64,000 nucleotides of DNA from Thiothrix nivea DSM 5205 (GCF_000260135.1 NZ_JH651384.1:4076693-4140692), one strand, 5' to 3'; shown: positions 52,766 to 61,973, numbered from the stretch's first letter. Translations and numbers: made by a program. Notes: generated from the sequence alone by a model not told the origin.

Positions 52766-52837
52766 GGAACATGCACGAAATATCTTCCGTAGGGGAAGGC
52801 CTTCGTGATTGGGAGGTTGTGTCGTGTATGTTCCTAA
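52763..52837. repeat. 75-bp imperfect inverted repeat (MITE-like)
   Basis: TAAGGAACATGCACGA at the left end and its near-complement TCGTGTATGTTCCTAA at the right (14 of 16 bases pair), with smaller stems between (CTTCC..GGAAG). It overlaps the stop of the 56-aa gene. Could be a miniature element or an IS end remnant. Confidence 0.45.
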
Positions 52838-52922
52838 GGCCACTACGATCTGGATGGGTGTTCCACTTGTACGAGTGACTCCATGTAGCCCGCTTCCCTT
52901 CCGCTTCTCAAGGGAGTTGTGA

Positions 52923-53327
52923 TTATAGCTTGGTGAAATTGGGTGCTTTAGCAGCTTTTTTGCCAAAGGTCAGCGTAGTGTCACAACCTTTACCTCTAGC
53001 AACCTGAGAAATCAACAGGTCTGCCAGATCATAAGTATTGTTTTGGGCGATGCTGACAAAATCACGGATACTCAGGGAATCCTGAAACTCCAGCGCGACC
53101 ATGGAAAGTAATTCGCTCAGGGAATCCAGTATGGCATCACGGGGCACTTCATAAACACTTCGCAACACCCACATCAACTCCAGCACGACCACATTACTGA
53201 CAAATAATGGTTGTTTCCGAGCTTCTGCGTCGATCAGCAACTGGGTAGATATGTGTGCCTGCTTTTCATCATCCTGCACTAGAAAACGCACCAACACATT
53301 GTCAGAGGTAAGGTGTGTGTAAGCCAT
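52923..53327 (-). CDS. PIN-domain protein, orphan VapC-like toxin
   Basis: 134 residues. Recognisable PIN pattern NVLVRFLVQDDEKQAHISTQ, VSNVVVLELMWVLRSVYEVP (Glu) and NTYDLADLLISQVARGKGCD with the later Asp residues, ending TLTFGKKAAKAPNF. The usual opening LDTNVLVR reads LTSDNVLVR, so the first catalytic Asp is displaced by one position. No antitoxin gene precedes it. An antitoxin may have been lost, or the toxin may be dead. Confidence 0.75.
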   Translation of the reverse strand: MAYTHLTSDNVLVRFLVQDDEKQAHISTQLLIDAEARKQPLFVSNVVVLELMWVLRSVYEVPRDAILDSLSELLSMVALEFQDSLSIRDFVSIAQNNTYDLADLLISQVARGKGCDTTLTFGKKAAKAPNFTKL

Positions 53328-53545
53328 GAAGTTCTCCCGTCAGTGGTTTTTCGGGATGCTTTTTACCACATCTTGCTTCTGTCCTATGGAGAAAAGCCGC
53401 ATCCCGCCTTGCTTAACGGGTTATGCACTTATGATACGAATCCACCATACTTTTTGTAAAGCCTGATCCCCCCAAGGGTAAATTTCGCAGCTGTTGCAAA
53501 ACTGATTAATGGTAAACTCCTGCTTTTGCCCGACCTCCGACTACC

Positions 53546-55690
53546 ATGCCATCAGACACTGCCCAACCACTGCAATGGTTTTTCGCCTGCCCCCAATTCA
53601 TTGAGCCACTGCTGGCGGATGAGCTAACCGCCCTCGGCGCTGAACAGGTCAAAATTGGCCACGCCGGTGTGCAGGCAAGCGGCGATTTGCGTTTCGGTTA
53701 CACCACCATGCTGTGGAGCCGCCTCGCCTCGCGCGCCACCCTGCAACTGGCGCAAGGCTACGGCAAGGATCAGGCCGAGCTGCAAACCCTGATCCATTCC
53801 ATCCCCTGGGATCAGCATGTGCACCCGGATGGAACCCTGAAAGTGCGCTTTTTCGGGCGTAATGACGATATCCGCAACACCCAGTTCGGCGCGCAATGGG
53901 TGAAAGACCAGATTGGCGACCAGTTCCGGAGCAGCCACGGCGAACGCCCCAGCGTCAGCGATAACCCCGATATCGTGGTCGCGGTCAACTTGCACAAGGG
54001 CAACGCCAGCATTGGTATCGAACTCAACCAGCAAAGCCTGCACCAGCGCGGCTACCATGATCCGGATGCGCATTACCCCCTGCGCGAAAACCTTGCCACC
54101 GCTGCCTTGATCCGCGCCGGGTGGCCTGTGCTGCTTGCCAGCGATGCCGCTCACCTCACCCTGTTTGACCCGCTGGGTGCACCCAGCACTTTCCTGATCG
54201 AAGGCGCGCTCATGGCGCTCGACATTGCCCCCGGCCTGTTACGCGGCAGAACCGTCACCAGCCGCTGGCTCGGCCACGATGCAACCCTGTGGGAAACCCT
54301 GCGCGATGCCGCCCGCCAACGTCAAGCAGCAGGTCTGGAACGTGCCAGCCGCTACACTTTCAGCGCCGCTGGCAACCCCGCAGCCCTCCTCAACCTCCGC
54401 ACCGACTGGCAAGCTGCCGGGTTGCTTCCATCCCTCTTGCTCCCTGCCCCCCTTGGGAGGGAAGGGTTGGGGAAGGAGGAGGAGAACGGAGCCACCGGCC
54501 TGGCCATCACCCACCTTCCCTACGACGAAACCACCACCAACGTCGCCCTGCAACCCATCTACACCGCGTTAGGTGAACAACTTGCCAGCCTCCCGCCAGG
54601 CTTCCACGCAGCCATCTTCACCGATGCCAAAGCCCCCATTGCCCTCACTAACCTGTTTTACAGCAAGGAATACCGCCTGCTCAACGGCGAAACCGAATGC
54701 AAGCTCTACACTTTCGATAAGCTGGAGCAGAAAGAACGTGCGGCCAACCTGTTTGCCGAAGACCTCGCCAACCGCATCAAGAAAAACCTGCGCAAGCTGA
54801 AACCTTTCATCAAGCGCGGTGACAGCAATGCCTACCGAGTCTACGACGCCGATATCCCCGAATACGCTATCGCCGTCGACCGTTACGCTGACTGGCTGCA
54901 CGTACAGGAATATGCCCCACCCAAAACCATCGACGAAAAAGTGGCGCAGCAACGGCTGGAACAGGCGCTGATGACCTTGCCCGAAGTGCTGGAAGTACGC
55001 CCCGACCACATCGTCCTCAAACAGCGCAAGCAACAAAAAGGCCGCAACCAGTATGAAAAGCAGGGCAGGGCGGAACAATCCCTGACCGTTACCGAACATG
55101 GCGTTAAGCTCAAGGTCAACCTGATTGATTACCTGGATACCGGGCTGTTTCTCGACCACCGCCCGATGCGCCGCTGGATGCAGCAACATGCCGCCGGTAA
55201 AAGCGTGTTGAACTTATTCTGTTATACCGGCGCGGTTAGCATCCATGCTGCGGTAGGCGGGGCAAAACGGGTGGATAGCGTGGACATGTCAGCCACCTAC
55301 CTGGATTGGGCGGAAGACAATTTCCACCTGAATGGTTTGGCGCTGGAGCCTTACAAATACCGTTTCATCCAGGCCAATGCGGTGGAATGGTTGGAACGCT
55401 GCCGGAGCCGTTATGACCTGATTTTTCTCGACCCGCCGACTTTCAGCAATTCCAAGCGGATGGAGGATGTGTTTGACGTGCAGCGTGACCATGTGGAATT
55501 GATCCGCAACTGTATGCGCATACTGGAACAGGATGGGGTGCTGGTGTTTTCCAATAACTTCCGCAGGTTCAAACTCGACCTGATGATTGAAGCGGATTAC
55601 CAGGTGCAGGACTACCGGATACAGTCACTGCCGGAGGATTTTCAGCGTGACCCGAAAATCCACGGCTGTTGGCTGATCAGGCACAGATAA
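53546..55690 (+). CDS. rlmL: 23S rRNA methyltransferase RlmKL; RlmL half appears degenerate
   Basis: 714 residues (E. coli 702). THUMP domain (about 45-155), RlmL domain (about 160-400) and RlmK domain (about 440-714). The RlmK part is intact: SVLNLFCYTGAVSIHAA and FLDPPTFSNSKRM. The RlmL part has lost both expected motifs: DPxCGSGT reads FDPLGAPST (near 208) and NPPYGER reads HLPYDETTT (near 323). A repeat-encoded insert LLLPAPLGREGLGKEEENG lies just before the latter. So m7G2069 activity is likely and m2G2445 activity doubtful. No frameshift. Confidence 0.93.
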   Translation: MPSDTAQPLQWFFACPQFIEPLLADELTALGAEQVKIGHAGVQASGDLRFGYTTMLWSRLASRATLQLAQGYGKDQAELQTLIHSIPWDQHVHPDGTLKVRFFGRNDDIRNTQFGAQWVKDQIGDQFRSSHGERPSVSDNPDIVVAVNLHKGNASIGIELNQQSLHQRGYHDPDAHYPLRENLATAALIRAGWPVLLASDAAHLTLFDPLGAPSTFLIEGALMALDIAPGLLRGRTVTSRWLGHDATLWETLRDAARQRQAAGLERASRYTFSAAGNPAALLNLRTDWQAAGLLPSLLLPAPLGREGLGKEEENGATGLAITHLPYDETTTNVALQPIYTALGEQLASLPPGFHAAIFTDAKAPIALTNLFYSKEYRLLNGETECKLYTFDKLEQKERAANLFAEDLANRIKKNLRKLKPFIKRGDSNAYRVYDADIPEYAIAVDRYADWLHVQEYAPPKTIDEKVAQQRLEQALMTLPEVLEVRPDHIVLKQRKQQKGRNQYEKQGRAEQSLTVTEHGVKLKVNLIDYLDTGLFLDHRPMRRWMQQHAAGKSVLNLFCYTGAVSIHAAVGGAKRVDSVDMSATYLDWAEDNFHLNGLALEPYKYRFIQANAVEWLERCRSRYDLIFLDPPTFSNSKRMEDVFDVQRDHVELIRNCMRILEQDGVLVFSNNFRRFKLDLMIEADYQVQDYRIQSLPEDFQRDPKIHGCWLIRHR
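54440..54476. repeat. Palindromic repeat inserted in frame in rlmKL
   Basis: CTCCCTGCCCCCC, CTTGGGAGGGAAGGG and a G-rich tail form a hairpin of the same style as the metH insert at 2486-2525. It encodes LLPAPLGREGLGKEEE. Confidence 0.55.
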
Positions 55691-55699
55691 GGCGGAAAA

Positions 55700-55718
55700 G
55701 GGCGTATGCAATACGCCC
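55700..55718. repeat. Short palindromic repeat after rlmKL
   Basis: GGGCGTAT-GCA-ATACGCCC, a perfect eight-base stem; sister of the one after thrC (25775-25793). It lies between the convergent rlmKL and hemE genes. Confidence 0.5.
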
Positions 55719-55746
55719 CGACAGATGTTCCGGGGAAAATGCTGTC

Positions 55747-56817
55747 CTACGCTTGACGGTGATATTGCCGCCCTAGCTCATGCACTGCGTCTACCAGCAC
55801 GCCCACGTTTTCCGGGTCAATATGCTGATGGATGCCATGCCCCAGATTGAAGACATGCCCGGAACCTTGCCCGAAGCTAGCCAAAATGTCGGCCACCTGC
55901 TGGCGGATCACTTCAGGTGATGCATACAGCACGCACGGATCCATATTGCCTTGCAGGGCTACTTTGTCGCCTACGCGGCTGCGGGCTTCGCCGATGTCGA
56001 TAGTCCAGTCCAGCCCCAGCGCGTCGCAGCCGGTGTCCGCCATCGGCTCCAGCCATTGCGCACCACCCTTGGTGAACAGGATGACCGGCACGCGGCGGCC
56101 TTCACGTTCACGTTGCACGCCGTCGACGATTTTCTGCATGTAACGCAGGGAAAACTCGCGGTAAGTGGAAGGGGTCAGTGTGCCGCCCCAGGTGTCGAAG
56201 ATCATGGCCGCTTGCGCGCCTGCTGCGATTTGCGCATTCAGGTACAGGATGATGCTGTCGGCCAGTTTGTCCAGCAACAGGTGCAGGGCGGCAGGGTTGC
56301 CGTAGAGCATTCCTTTGACCTTGGCGAATTCCTTGCTGGAGCTGCCTTCCACCATGTAAGTGGCCAGTGTCCAGGGGCTGCCGGTGAAGCCGATCAGGGG
56401 AACGCGCCCGTCCAGTTCACGGCGAATGGTGCGCACTGCATCCATCACGTAACGCAACTCGCCTTCCGGGTCGGGGATGCCGATCTTTTCAATATCTGCC
56501 AGTGTGCGCACCGGTTGGGTGAAGCGTGGGCCTTCGCCTTCTGCAAAATACAGCCCCAGCCCCATCGCATCGGGAACAGTGAGGATGTCGGAAAACAGGA
56601 TGGCGGCATCCAGCGCGTAACGTTCCAGCGGTTGCAGGGTGACTTCGCAGGCGAGTTCCGGATTTTTGCACAAGTCCATGAAGCTGCCCGCTTGCTGGCG
56701 GGTGGCGCGGTACTCGGGCAGGTAACGGCCTGCCTGACGCATGATCCAGATAGGGGTGGTGTCTACCGGTTGTTTCAGGAGGGCGCGTAGAAAACGGTCG
56801 TTTTTGAGTTTGGTCAT
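55747..56817 (-). CDS. hemE: Uroporphyrinogen decarboxylase
   Basis: 356 residues, full length. Decarboxylates uroporphyrinogen III to coproporphyrinogen III in heme synthesis. Signature [16 protein letters not shown] near the N-terminus, the active-site region [14 protein letters not shown] with the catalytic Asp, [16 protein letters not shown] and the C-terminal [16 protein letters not shown]. Followed upstream by yqeY on the same strand (36-base gap). Confidence 0.97.
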   Translation of the reverse strand: MTKLKNDRFLRALLKQPVDTTPIWIMRQAGRYLPEYRATRQQAGSFMDLCKNPELACEVTLQPLERYALDAAILFSDILTVPDAMGLGLYFAEGEGPRFTQPVRTLADIEKIGIPDPEGELRYVMDAVRTIRRELDGRVPLIGFTGSPWTLATYMVEGSSSKEFAKVKGMLYGNPAALHLLLDKLADSIILYLNAQIAAGAQAAMIFDTWGGTLTPSTYREFSLRYMQKIVDGVQREREGRRVPVILFTKGGAQWLEPMADTGCDALGLDWTIDIGEARSRVGDKVALQGNMDPCVLYASPEVIRQQVADILASFGQGSGHVFNLGHGIHQHIDPENVGVLVDAVHELGRQYHRQA

Positions 56818-56853
56818 GTCGACGCCCTTGAAAGCGTGTGATTGGTTGGCTGC

Positions 56854-57300
56854 TTAGCCGTTGAGGCGGTTTTTGATTTGCCCGCTCAGTTGGCCCATGT
56901 CGGTGCGGCCCTGTACTTTGGGTTTGAGCCAGTTCATGACTTTGCCCATGTCGCGCATGGAGGACGCGCCGGTTTCAGCGATAGCCTGCCCGATCAGGTC
57001 GGCAAGCTCGTTGTCGCTTAGCGGCTGGGGCAGGTAAGTCTGGATAATGCCCAGTTCAAATTCTTCCTGCCCGGCAAGGTCGTCACGGCCTGCATCGGTA
57101 TACTGGCGGATGGATTCGCGGCGCTGCTTGGTCATTTTGTCCAGCACCACCAGAATGGCGCTGTCATCCAGCTCGACGCGCGTGTCCACTTCCTGTTGCT
57201 TGACCGCCGCCAGGATCAGACGGATAACCCCCAACCGCGCCTTGTCCTGTGCGCGCATGGCGGCTTTCATGTCTTCGGTGATTTGCGCCTTGAGGCTCAT
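56854..57300 (-). CDS. yqeY: GatB/YqeY domain protein
   Basis: 148 residues from the ATG at 57300 (MSLKAQITEDMKAAMRAQDK). Typical YqeY helical protein with LGVIRLILAAVKQQEVD, RRESIRQYTDAGR and the C-terminal tail of GatB type (GKVMNWLKPKVQGRTDMGQL). The family may help tRNA-dependent amidation. The rpsU-yqeY order is conserved in proteobacteria; rpsU ends 28 bases upstream. Confidence 0.93.
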   Translation of the reverse strand: MSLKAQITEDMKAAMRAQDKARLGVIRLILAAVKQQEVDTRVELDDSAILVVLDKMTKQRRESIRQYTDAGRDDLAGQEEFELGIIQTYLPQPLSDNELADLIGQAIAETGASSMRDMGKVMNWLKPKVQGRTDMGQLSGQIKNRLNG

Positions 57301-57327
57301 GGCTAACCCAGGGTGTTTGCCAAGCAA

Positions 57328-57543
57328 TCAGTACAGACGGACGCGGCGGTTCAGGTCGCGGGAGATGCGCTTGAGGTTGCGCTTGACGGCAGCAGCACGC
57401 ATACGCTTGCGCACGGAAGTGGGCTTTTCGTAAAACTCACGGCCACGGACTTCGGCAACTACGCCTGCTTTTTCACAGGTGCGCTTGAATCGGCGCAGGG
57501 CAACTTCAAAAGGCTCGGTATCACGTACTTTTACACTTGGCAT
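57328..57543 (-). CDS. rpsU: 30S ribosomal protein S21
   Basis: 71 residues, full length, very basic. [20 protein letters not shown], then [20 protein letters not shown] and the Arg/Lys-rich end. Standard S21, involved in translation initiation. Upstream of yqeY. Confidence 0.98.
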   Translation of the reverse strand: MPSVKVRDTEPFEVALRRFKRTCEKAGVVAEVRGREFYEKPTSVRKRMRAAAVKRNLKRISRDLNRRVRLY

Positions 57544-57616
57544 AAAAATCCTGTCTCAAATCCACTGTGAGTAAAACGCGGGATTATACCTGCCTGTCAG
57601 CCAAATGCAAAAAAAT

Positions 57617-58036
57617 TCACGCGATTTCGTCATTTTCCCCGATGAATTCCCCATACAGGATCAGGGAATGGTCTTTGATGCGGAAATTATGCTTGCGGGC
57701 AAGTTCGCGCTGGCGTTGTTCGATGACTTCATCGTAGAACTCGACGACTTTGCCGGTTTTCATGCACACCATGTGGTCGTGGTGTTCGTCGGTGGCGAGT
57801 TCAAATACAGCTTGCCCGCCCTCGAAATGGTGGCGGTTGACTAGCCCGGCGGCTTCAAACTGGGTTAAGACGCGGTAAACAGTGGCAAGGCCGATTTCTT
57901 CCCCGTTGGCCAACAGTGACTTGTAGATGTCTTCCGCGCTCAGGTGATGTTCGGGGGAATTGCCCAGCAGGTCGAGGATCTTGACCCGTGGTTGTGTAAT
58001 CTTTAATCCGGCACGTTTAATATCCTGCTCTTCCAC
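57617..58036 (-). CDS. fur: Ferric uptake regulator
   Basis: 139 residues. Winged helix (about 1-80) with LKITQPRVKILDLL and LATVYRVLTQFEAAGLV, then the metal-binding and dimerisation region HHFEGGQAVFELATDEHHDH and MVC. The second CxxC pair found in E. coli Fur is absent; some Fur proteins lack it. Iron-dependent repressor. Divergent from bamE over 67 bases, a conserved arrangement. Confidence 0.95.
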   Translation of the reverse strand: MEEQDIKRAGLKITQPRVKILDLLGNSPEHHLSAEDIYKSLLANGEEIGLATVYRVLTQFEAAGLVNRHHFEGGQAVFELATDEHHDHMVCMKTGKVVEFYDEVIEQRQRELARKHNFRIKDHSLILYGEFIGENDEIA

Positions 58037-58103
58037 CCTGCACTCTCCATCCTGAATAGTCTATTATGTCGCCCATGTTTACTTTGGACGAATCAAGATT
58101 AAC

Positions 58104-58424
58104 ATGATAAAGCCTATCATTTCACTTTCCCTCAGCGCCATCCTGCTGGCAGGTTGCAATACCTATAAAATGGAAATCCAGCAGGGCAATTACATCAGCC
58201 GTGAAGCGTTGGCCACGGTGCGGCCAGGCATGAGTGAGGCGCAGGTGAGGGAAGTGCTCGGTACGCCTTTGTTGGTGGATGATTTCCATAAAAGCCGTTG
58301 GGATTATGTGTTTTACCTGCATTCGCCGGGTCAGCCGCCGCAACGCAGCAGCGCGACCGTGTTTTTCCAGAACGGCGTAGTGCGTGACATCCGCGTGGAT
58401 GCTGCACCCGCCGCCAAGGGTTAA
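58104..58424 (+). CDS. bamE: Outer membrane assembly lipoprotein BamE
   Basis: 106 residues. Signal peptide with lipobox LLAGC (Cys18), then NYISREALATVRPGMSEAQV and REVLGTPLLVDDFHKSRWDY, the SmpA/OmlA/BamE fold. Subunit of the BAM complex for outer-membrane protein insertion. Convergent with the 82-aa gene. Confidence 0.95.
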   Translation: MIKPIISLSLSAILLAGCNTYKMEIQQGNYISREALATVRPGMSEAQVREVLGTPLLVDDFHKSRWDYVFYLHSPGQPPQRSSATVFFQNGVVRDIRVDAAPAAKG

Positions 58425-58428
58425 TGGC

Positions 58429-58677
58429 TCACAGCCATTTCAGCAGATAAAAGATGTATTGCCCTTCCGACGATTTGGAGGGGCCATGCACAAGGGCGGG
58501 GAAACGCTTGTCGTCAGCCTGGGCGGCGTCGGCAGCTTCCGTTTCCGTGGAGTAGGGCGTGACGCAACTGGCGGGAAAGCGGTTGCGGCTGGCCTTGAAC
58601 TTGGGCATGTAAACGGTGGCGTAAACCGGCTGGGAAACGCCTTCACCGGAAGGGTCGGGGGGAACCATGCCGTGCAT
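58429..58677 (-). CDS. Hypothetical 82-aa protein downstream of rnfH
   Basis: Starts on the last base of the rnfH stop (TGATG), so it is translationally coupled. MHGMVPPDPSGEGVSQPVYA, a middle part with KFKASRNRFPASCVTPYSTE and ending YIFYLLKWL. No domain recognised. The spacing supports a real gene of unknown role. Confidence 0.55.
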   Translation of the reverse strand: MHGMVPPDPSGEGVSQPVYATVYMPKFKASRNRFPASCVTPYSTETEAADAAQADDKRFPALVHGPSKSSEGQYIFYLLKWL

Positions 58678-59012
58678 CAGGCAGCCTCGCCGTTGTCTGT
58701 ATCCCCGCCACCTTTTTTCATGACCTTGCCTTCAGCAGCGCGTTGTTTGCGCACGGCTTTGGGGTCGGCAATCAGCGGGCGGTAAATTTCAATGCGGTCA
58801 CGTTCACGCAACGGGACGTCGAGCTTGGCCATCTTGCCAAAAATACCGGCTTCCAGCGTGCCAATGTCCAGTTCCGGGTAACGTTCCAGAATACCGGAGG
58901 CGAGGATACCGTCGCGGATATTACTCCCCGCCGGAACCTGGGTTTCCAGCAGCAACTGTTCGTGCGGTAAGGGGTAAATGACTTCGATGCGGATGGTTTC
59001 AGGGTTTGCCAT
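58677..59012 (-). CDS. rnfH: RnfH family ubiquitin-like protein
   Basis: 111 residues from the ATG at 59012. Beta-grasp fold: IRIEVIYPLPHEQLLLETQV, IRDGILASGILERYPELD, and the C-terminal signature DRIEIYRPLIADPKAVRK. The tail is basic and Gly-rich. Overlaps ratA by 14 bases, the conserved ratA-rnfH pair. Role unclear. Confidence 0.9.
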   Translation of the reverse strand: MANPETIRIEVIYPLPHEQLLLETQVPAGSNIRDGILASGILERYPELDIGTLEAGIFGKMAKLDVPLRERDRIEIYRPLIADPKAVRKQRAAEGKVMKKGGGDTDNGEAA

Positions 59013-59436
59013 AGACTTTTCTCGCCCTTTCAACAAAAGAATCCACCAGCGTGTTGGCGACCTGGTTGAAAACCGGCCCGACCACCATGCTGAGCAGCTT
59101 GTTGGAAAACTCGAAGTTGAGATCCAGCGATACCTTACAGGCATCCGCCTTCAATTCATCAAAACGCCAGAAGCCATGTAAGTGTTTAAATGGCCCGTCA
59201 ACCAGGCGCATTTCAATGGTTTTGTTCTTTTGCAGGCGGTTGAGGGTGGTGAATTGCTTGTTCACCGCCCCCTTGGCGATTTCAATGCTGGCTTTGACCT
59301 GATCGGCGTCGCGTTCGTGCTCTGCCGCATTCCTGCACCAAGGCAGAAATTGCGGGTAGAGCTTGATGTCGTCGACCAGTCGGTACATCTGTTCCGAACT
59401 GTAGGGAACCAGTGCGCTGCGGCTGATATGCGCCAT
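58999..59436 (-). CDS. ratA: RatA/COQ10-type START-domain protein
   Basis: 145 residues. MAHISRSALVPYSSEQMYRL, LYPQFLPWCRNAAEHERDAD and FSNKLLSMVVGPVFNQVANT show the polyketide cyclase/COQ10 START fold. Named a toxin (RatA) in E. coli, where overproduction blocks ribosome subunit joining, but also thought to act in ubiquinone binding. Here it is in the core ratA-rnfH context, not in an obvious toxin-antitoxin module. Confidence 0.92.
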   Translation of the reverse strand: MAHISRSALVPYSSEQMYRLVDDIKLYPQFLPWCRNAAEHERDADQVKASIEIAKGAVNKQFTTLNRLQKNKTIEMRLVDGPFKHLHGFWRFDELKADACKVSLDLNFEFSNKLLSMVVGPVFNQVANTLVDSFVERARKVYGKP

Positions 59437-59442
59437 GGGTCT

Positions 59443-60378
59443 TCAGTTCGCGGGAGCCGCCGGGGTTGCTGGCACAGCAGGAGCCGCTGGTACGCTGCTG
59501 GCAGGAGCTGGGGCTGGCGGGGTGGTGCTCCCAGTGGCTGGCGGTTCAGATTGGCCTGCCGGGGCAGGCGGGGCTGCTGGCGGCGCATCGGCAGCGGGTT
59601 CAAAGATGGTGAAACCTTCCGGTACCATGAAATCAGCATCATTCAGGGCATCTTTCGACAAGCTGCTCAGTTCGCTGCGCGGGCCTTCCGGCAGTGCCTG
59701 GATACGCAGGGCGAGGCCATCCTTGTGCAGGCTGGCGGAACCTTCCGCTGGCGGGGTTACGCCTTGTGCCTTGGCGGATTCGGCGGCGACGCCATCCATA
59801 AATTCAAACATACTGACCAGCATGGCGTGGTCGGCGGCGTCCATGGAATCGCTGCCGGAAATACAGACATCACGTACTGGTTGGTCATTGGCCTTGATGG
59901 TGGACAGGGTGCATTCCATGCCCTGGATGGTTTCCTTGCGGTCGGTTTTGTCCATCTTGATGGCAGGTGGCGGGGCTTTCATCATTTCTTCCGTCTGCTT
60001 CATGCGTTCCTCGACCATCTTGCGCTGGTCTTCCGGCATGGCAGCCATCTGCTTTTTCATGTCTTCCTTGAACTGGTTTTGCATTTCCACCACCTTGGCC
60101 ATGCGCTCACGCACCTTGTCAGGGGTGGTTTCAATGTACTGCTTGGTCTTGGTGTTGATGGTGTAGAGGGTTTTGCTGGTGTTATCGTACAGGGAGTAAA
60201 TGTCGCTGCCAACTTCACCCATGCGCACTTTGTCGCCATGAATCTGGATGACAGTCTGGCGATCCTGCGGGGCGAATCCGGTATCGGTGTAGGTTAGCTT
60301 GGTATCGGCATGGCTGCTGGCCGCAAGAGTCATGGCCAAAGCTGTCATCAGGCTACTGGAAAGGTGCTTCATGTTCAT
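59443..60378 (-). CDS. Secreted DUF4412-like protein with a Pro/Ala tail
   Basis: 311 residues from the ATG at 60378. Signal peptide (HLSSSLMTALAMTLAASSHA), then a beta-rich domain with YTDTGFAPQDRQTVIQIHGD and SDIYSLYDNTSKTLYTINTK, a helical stretch rich in Met/Lys/Glu (about 95-150), a conserved GMECTLSTIKANDQPVRDVC segment, and a Pro/Ala-rich tail of about 50 residues. The first part is compatible with DUF4412. Function unknown. Confidence 0.65.
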   Translation of the reverse strand: MNMKHLSSSLMTALAMTLAASSHADTKLTYTDTGFAPQDRQTVIQIHGDKVRMGEVGSDIYSLYDNTSKTLYTINTKTKQYIETTPDKVRERMAKVVEMQNQFKEDMKKQMAAMPEDQRKMVEERMKQTEEMMKAPPPAIKMDKTDRKETIQGMECTLSTIKANDQPVRDVCISGSDSMDAADHAMLVSMFEFMDGVAAESAKAQGVTPPAEGSASLHKDGLALRIQALPEGPRSELSSLSKDALNDADFMVPEGFTIFEPAADAPPAAPPAPAGQSEPPATGSTTPPAPAPASSVPAAPAVPATPAAPAN

Positions 60379-60398
60379 TGTTGGACTCCATTGTGTCT

Positions 60399-61973
60399 CT
60401 AGGTGCGACCAAGCAGGGCTTGTATCCTCGCTAACGGTAAACTTTCGTTGCTGTGAACTGTTACACAAGGTTCGTCTGCCTGCAATGGTTTGTAATGGCT
60501 TAATTGTTTGTGCAACACAGCAATATCGGCATCTGAGGCATCGTTGCCCTGTTGCTGACGTTGCTTGATGTTGGCTTCCAGTTGCGCGGGTGTGGCCTCG
60601 AAATGCAAGGTCAGGAATGTAGCCTGCTGTTCCTGCGCCAGCTGCCGGAAACGCTGGCGTTGCTCCATTCGCAGGAAGGTTGCGTCTACCACCACGTTGT
60701 ATCCGCTTTGTAGCGCCAACACGGCCAGGGTGGCCAGCCGATCATGGGTTAGCCTGTTCATGTCCGGGCTGTAGATGCCTTGATCCAGTGCCTCTTGCTG
60801 CCGTTCGGTGGGCTGTATTCCCGCCAGCCGTTTGCGTTCCACATCCGAACGTAACTGGATGAAGCCCAGTTCCTCAACCAGTGCATGGCAACCCCAGGAT
60901 TTGCCGGAACCGCTCAACCCATGCGTAATCAGCAGGGCAGGGCGGGCGGGCTGGGTGTAGGTTTCCGCCAGTTGCAAGTAGTTGATGCAGTGTGACTGGA
61001 TGTCGGCACGTTCATCCGTATCCTGAAGCTGGCTGAGCCTTAATGCCTGCACCTTGGCGCGTACCAGTGCCCGGTAAACCTTGTACAGATTGAGGATGGG
61101 CAGCGCTTCGTAGTCGCCTGTTGCCGCCAGCCACTGGTTCAGTAGCCGGTGTGCCCAGGCAGGTTTCCCCTGGTCTTCCAGATCCATCAGCAGGAAAGCG
61201 CAGTCGCTGGCGGTATCAATCCAGCGTAGTTCAGCGTTGAACTCGATGCCGTCGAACAGGGTGATTTTACCGTCAATCAGGGCCATGTTCCCCAGATGCA
61301 TGTCGCCGTGGCAGGCGCGGATATGACCCCGCTGTTTGCGTTGCAGGAGGTTTGTACGCAGTCTGGCATATTCCTGCTGCGTCCAGTGTTCCAGTGCATT
61401 CAGGTGTTTCTGCAAGGCCGGGTCAGGCAGGTTTTGCCGCAGGAGGACAAAATTTTGCAGCATGGGTGCAAGCACGCTGTCTGGCTTGCCGTAAGGGCTG
61501 TCAGCGGGAGCCTGTTCGGCCTGCCGGTGAAAGCGGGCGAGAATGTCTGCCAGGGTATCCATTGCCTCCAGCGGTAGCCGGTTTGCCGCCAGCAGCCTAT
61601 CCAGTTGCTGCGCAGGGTCAAACTGACGCATTTTGACGGCGTATTCGACCACAGTGGCGGAATCCATGTCTGCCGTGGAGCCAAGGCGGTAATTGCCCTC
61701 TACAAGCAGTACCGGCACGACGCCAAGATAGAGCCTGGGGGCAAGGCGGCTGTTGAGGCGCACTTCTTCCGCGCAGAAATAATACCGCTTACTCAACTGG
61801 GTAAAATCCAGAAAACCGAAATTAACTGGCTTTTTTATCTTGTAAGCGAACTCGCCAGTCAGGAAAATGGTCGATATATGCGTGTGAATTACTTGTATAT
61901 TGTGTGTCGTATGTGGGTAGAATGCAGGTTTTTGCATTGCCTCCCACAGGGTGTCAGGTGTATGTAAGGACAT
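60399..61973 (-). CDS. Fused aminoglycoside-phosphotransferase-like / AAA ATPase protein
   Basis: 524 residues from the ATG at 61973. The N-terminal part is kinase-like (about 1-320), with the Brenner-type CHGDMHLGNMALIDG and LFDGIEFNAELRWIDTASD. The C-terminal part is a P-loop kinase: [20 protein letters not shown] and LRSDVERKRLAGI. This two-part family (COG2187 plus COG0645) is conserved in proteobacteria. The substrate is unknown and resistance should not be inferred. Divergent from mrcB. Confidence 0.85.
   Translation of the reverse strand: MSLHTPDTLWEAMQKPAFYPHTTHNIQVIHTHISTIFLTGEFAYKIKKPVNFGFLDFTQLSKRYYFCAEEVRLNSRLAPRLYLGVVPVLLVEGNYRLGSTADMDSATVVEYAVKMRQFDPAQQLDRLLAANRLPLEAMDTLADILARFHRQAEQAPADSPYGKPDSVLAPMLQNFVLLRQNLPDPALQKHLNALEHWTQQEYARLRTNLLQRKQRGHIRACHGDMHLGNMALIDGKITLFDGIEFNAELRWIDTASDCAFLLMDLEDQGKPAWAHRLLNQWLAATGDYEALPILNLYKVYRALVRAKVQALRLSQLQDTDERADIQSHCINYLQLAETYTQPARPALLITHGLSGSGKSWGCHALVEELGFIQLRSDVERKRLAGIQPTERQQEALDQGIYSPDMNRLTHDRLATLAVLALQSGYNVVVDATFLRMEQRQRFRQLAQEQQATFLTLHFEATPAQLEANIKQRQQQGNDASDADIAVLHKQLSHYKPLQADEPCVTVHSNESLPLARIQALLGRT

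Noticed and set aside
58999-59436. ratA as a toxin-antitoxin locus
   Set aside because: The ratA-rnfH pair is a conserved core arrangement; a START/COQ10-type housekeeping role is at least as likely.
60399-61973. Antibiotic-resistance gene because of the phosphotransferase-like domain
   Set aside because: The two-part kinase/ATPase family is a conserved chromosomal protein; nothing in the sequence indicates a drug substrate.
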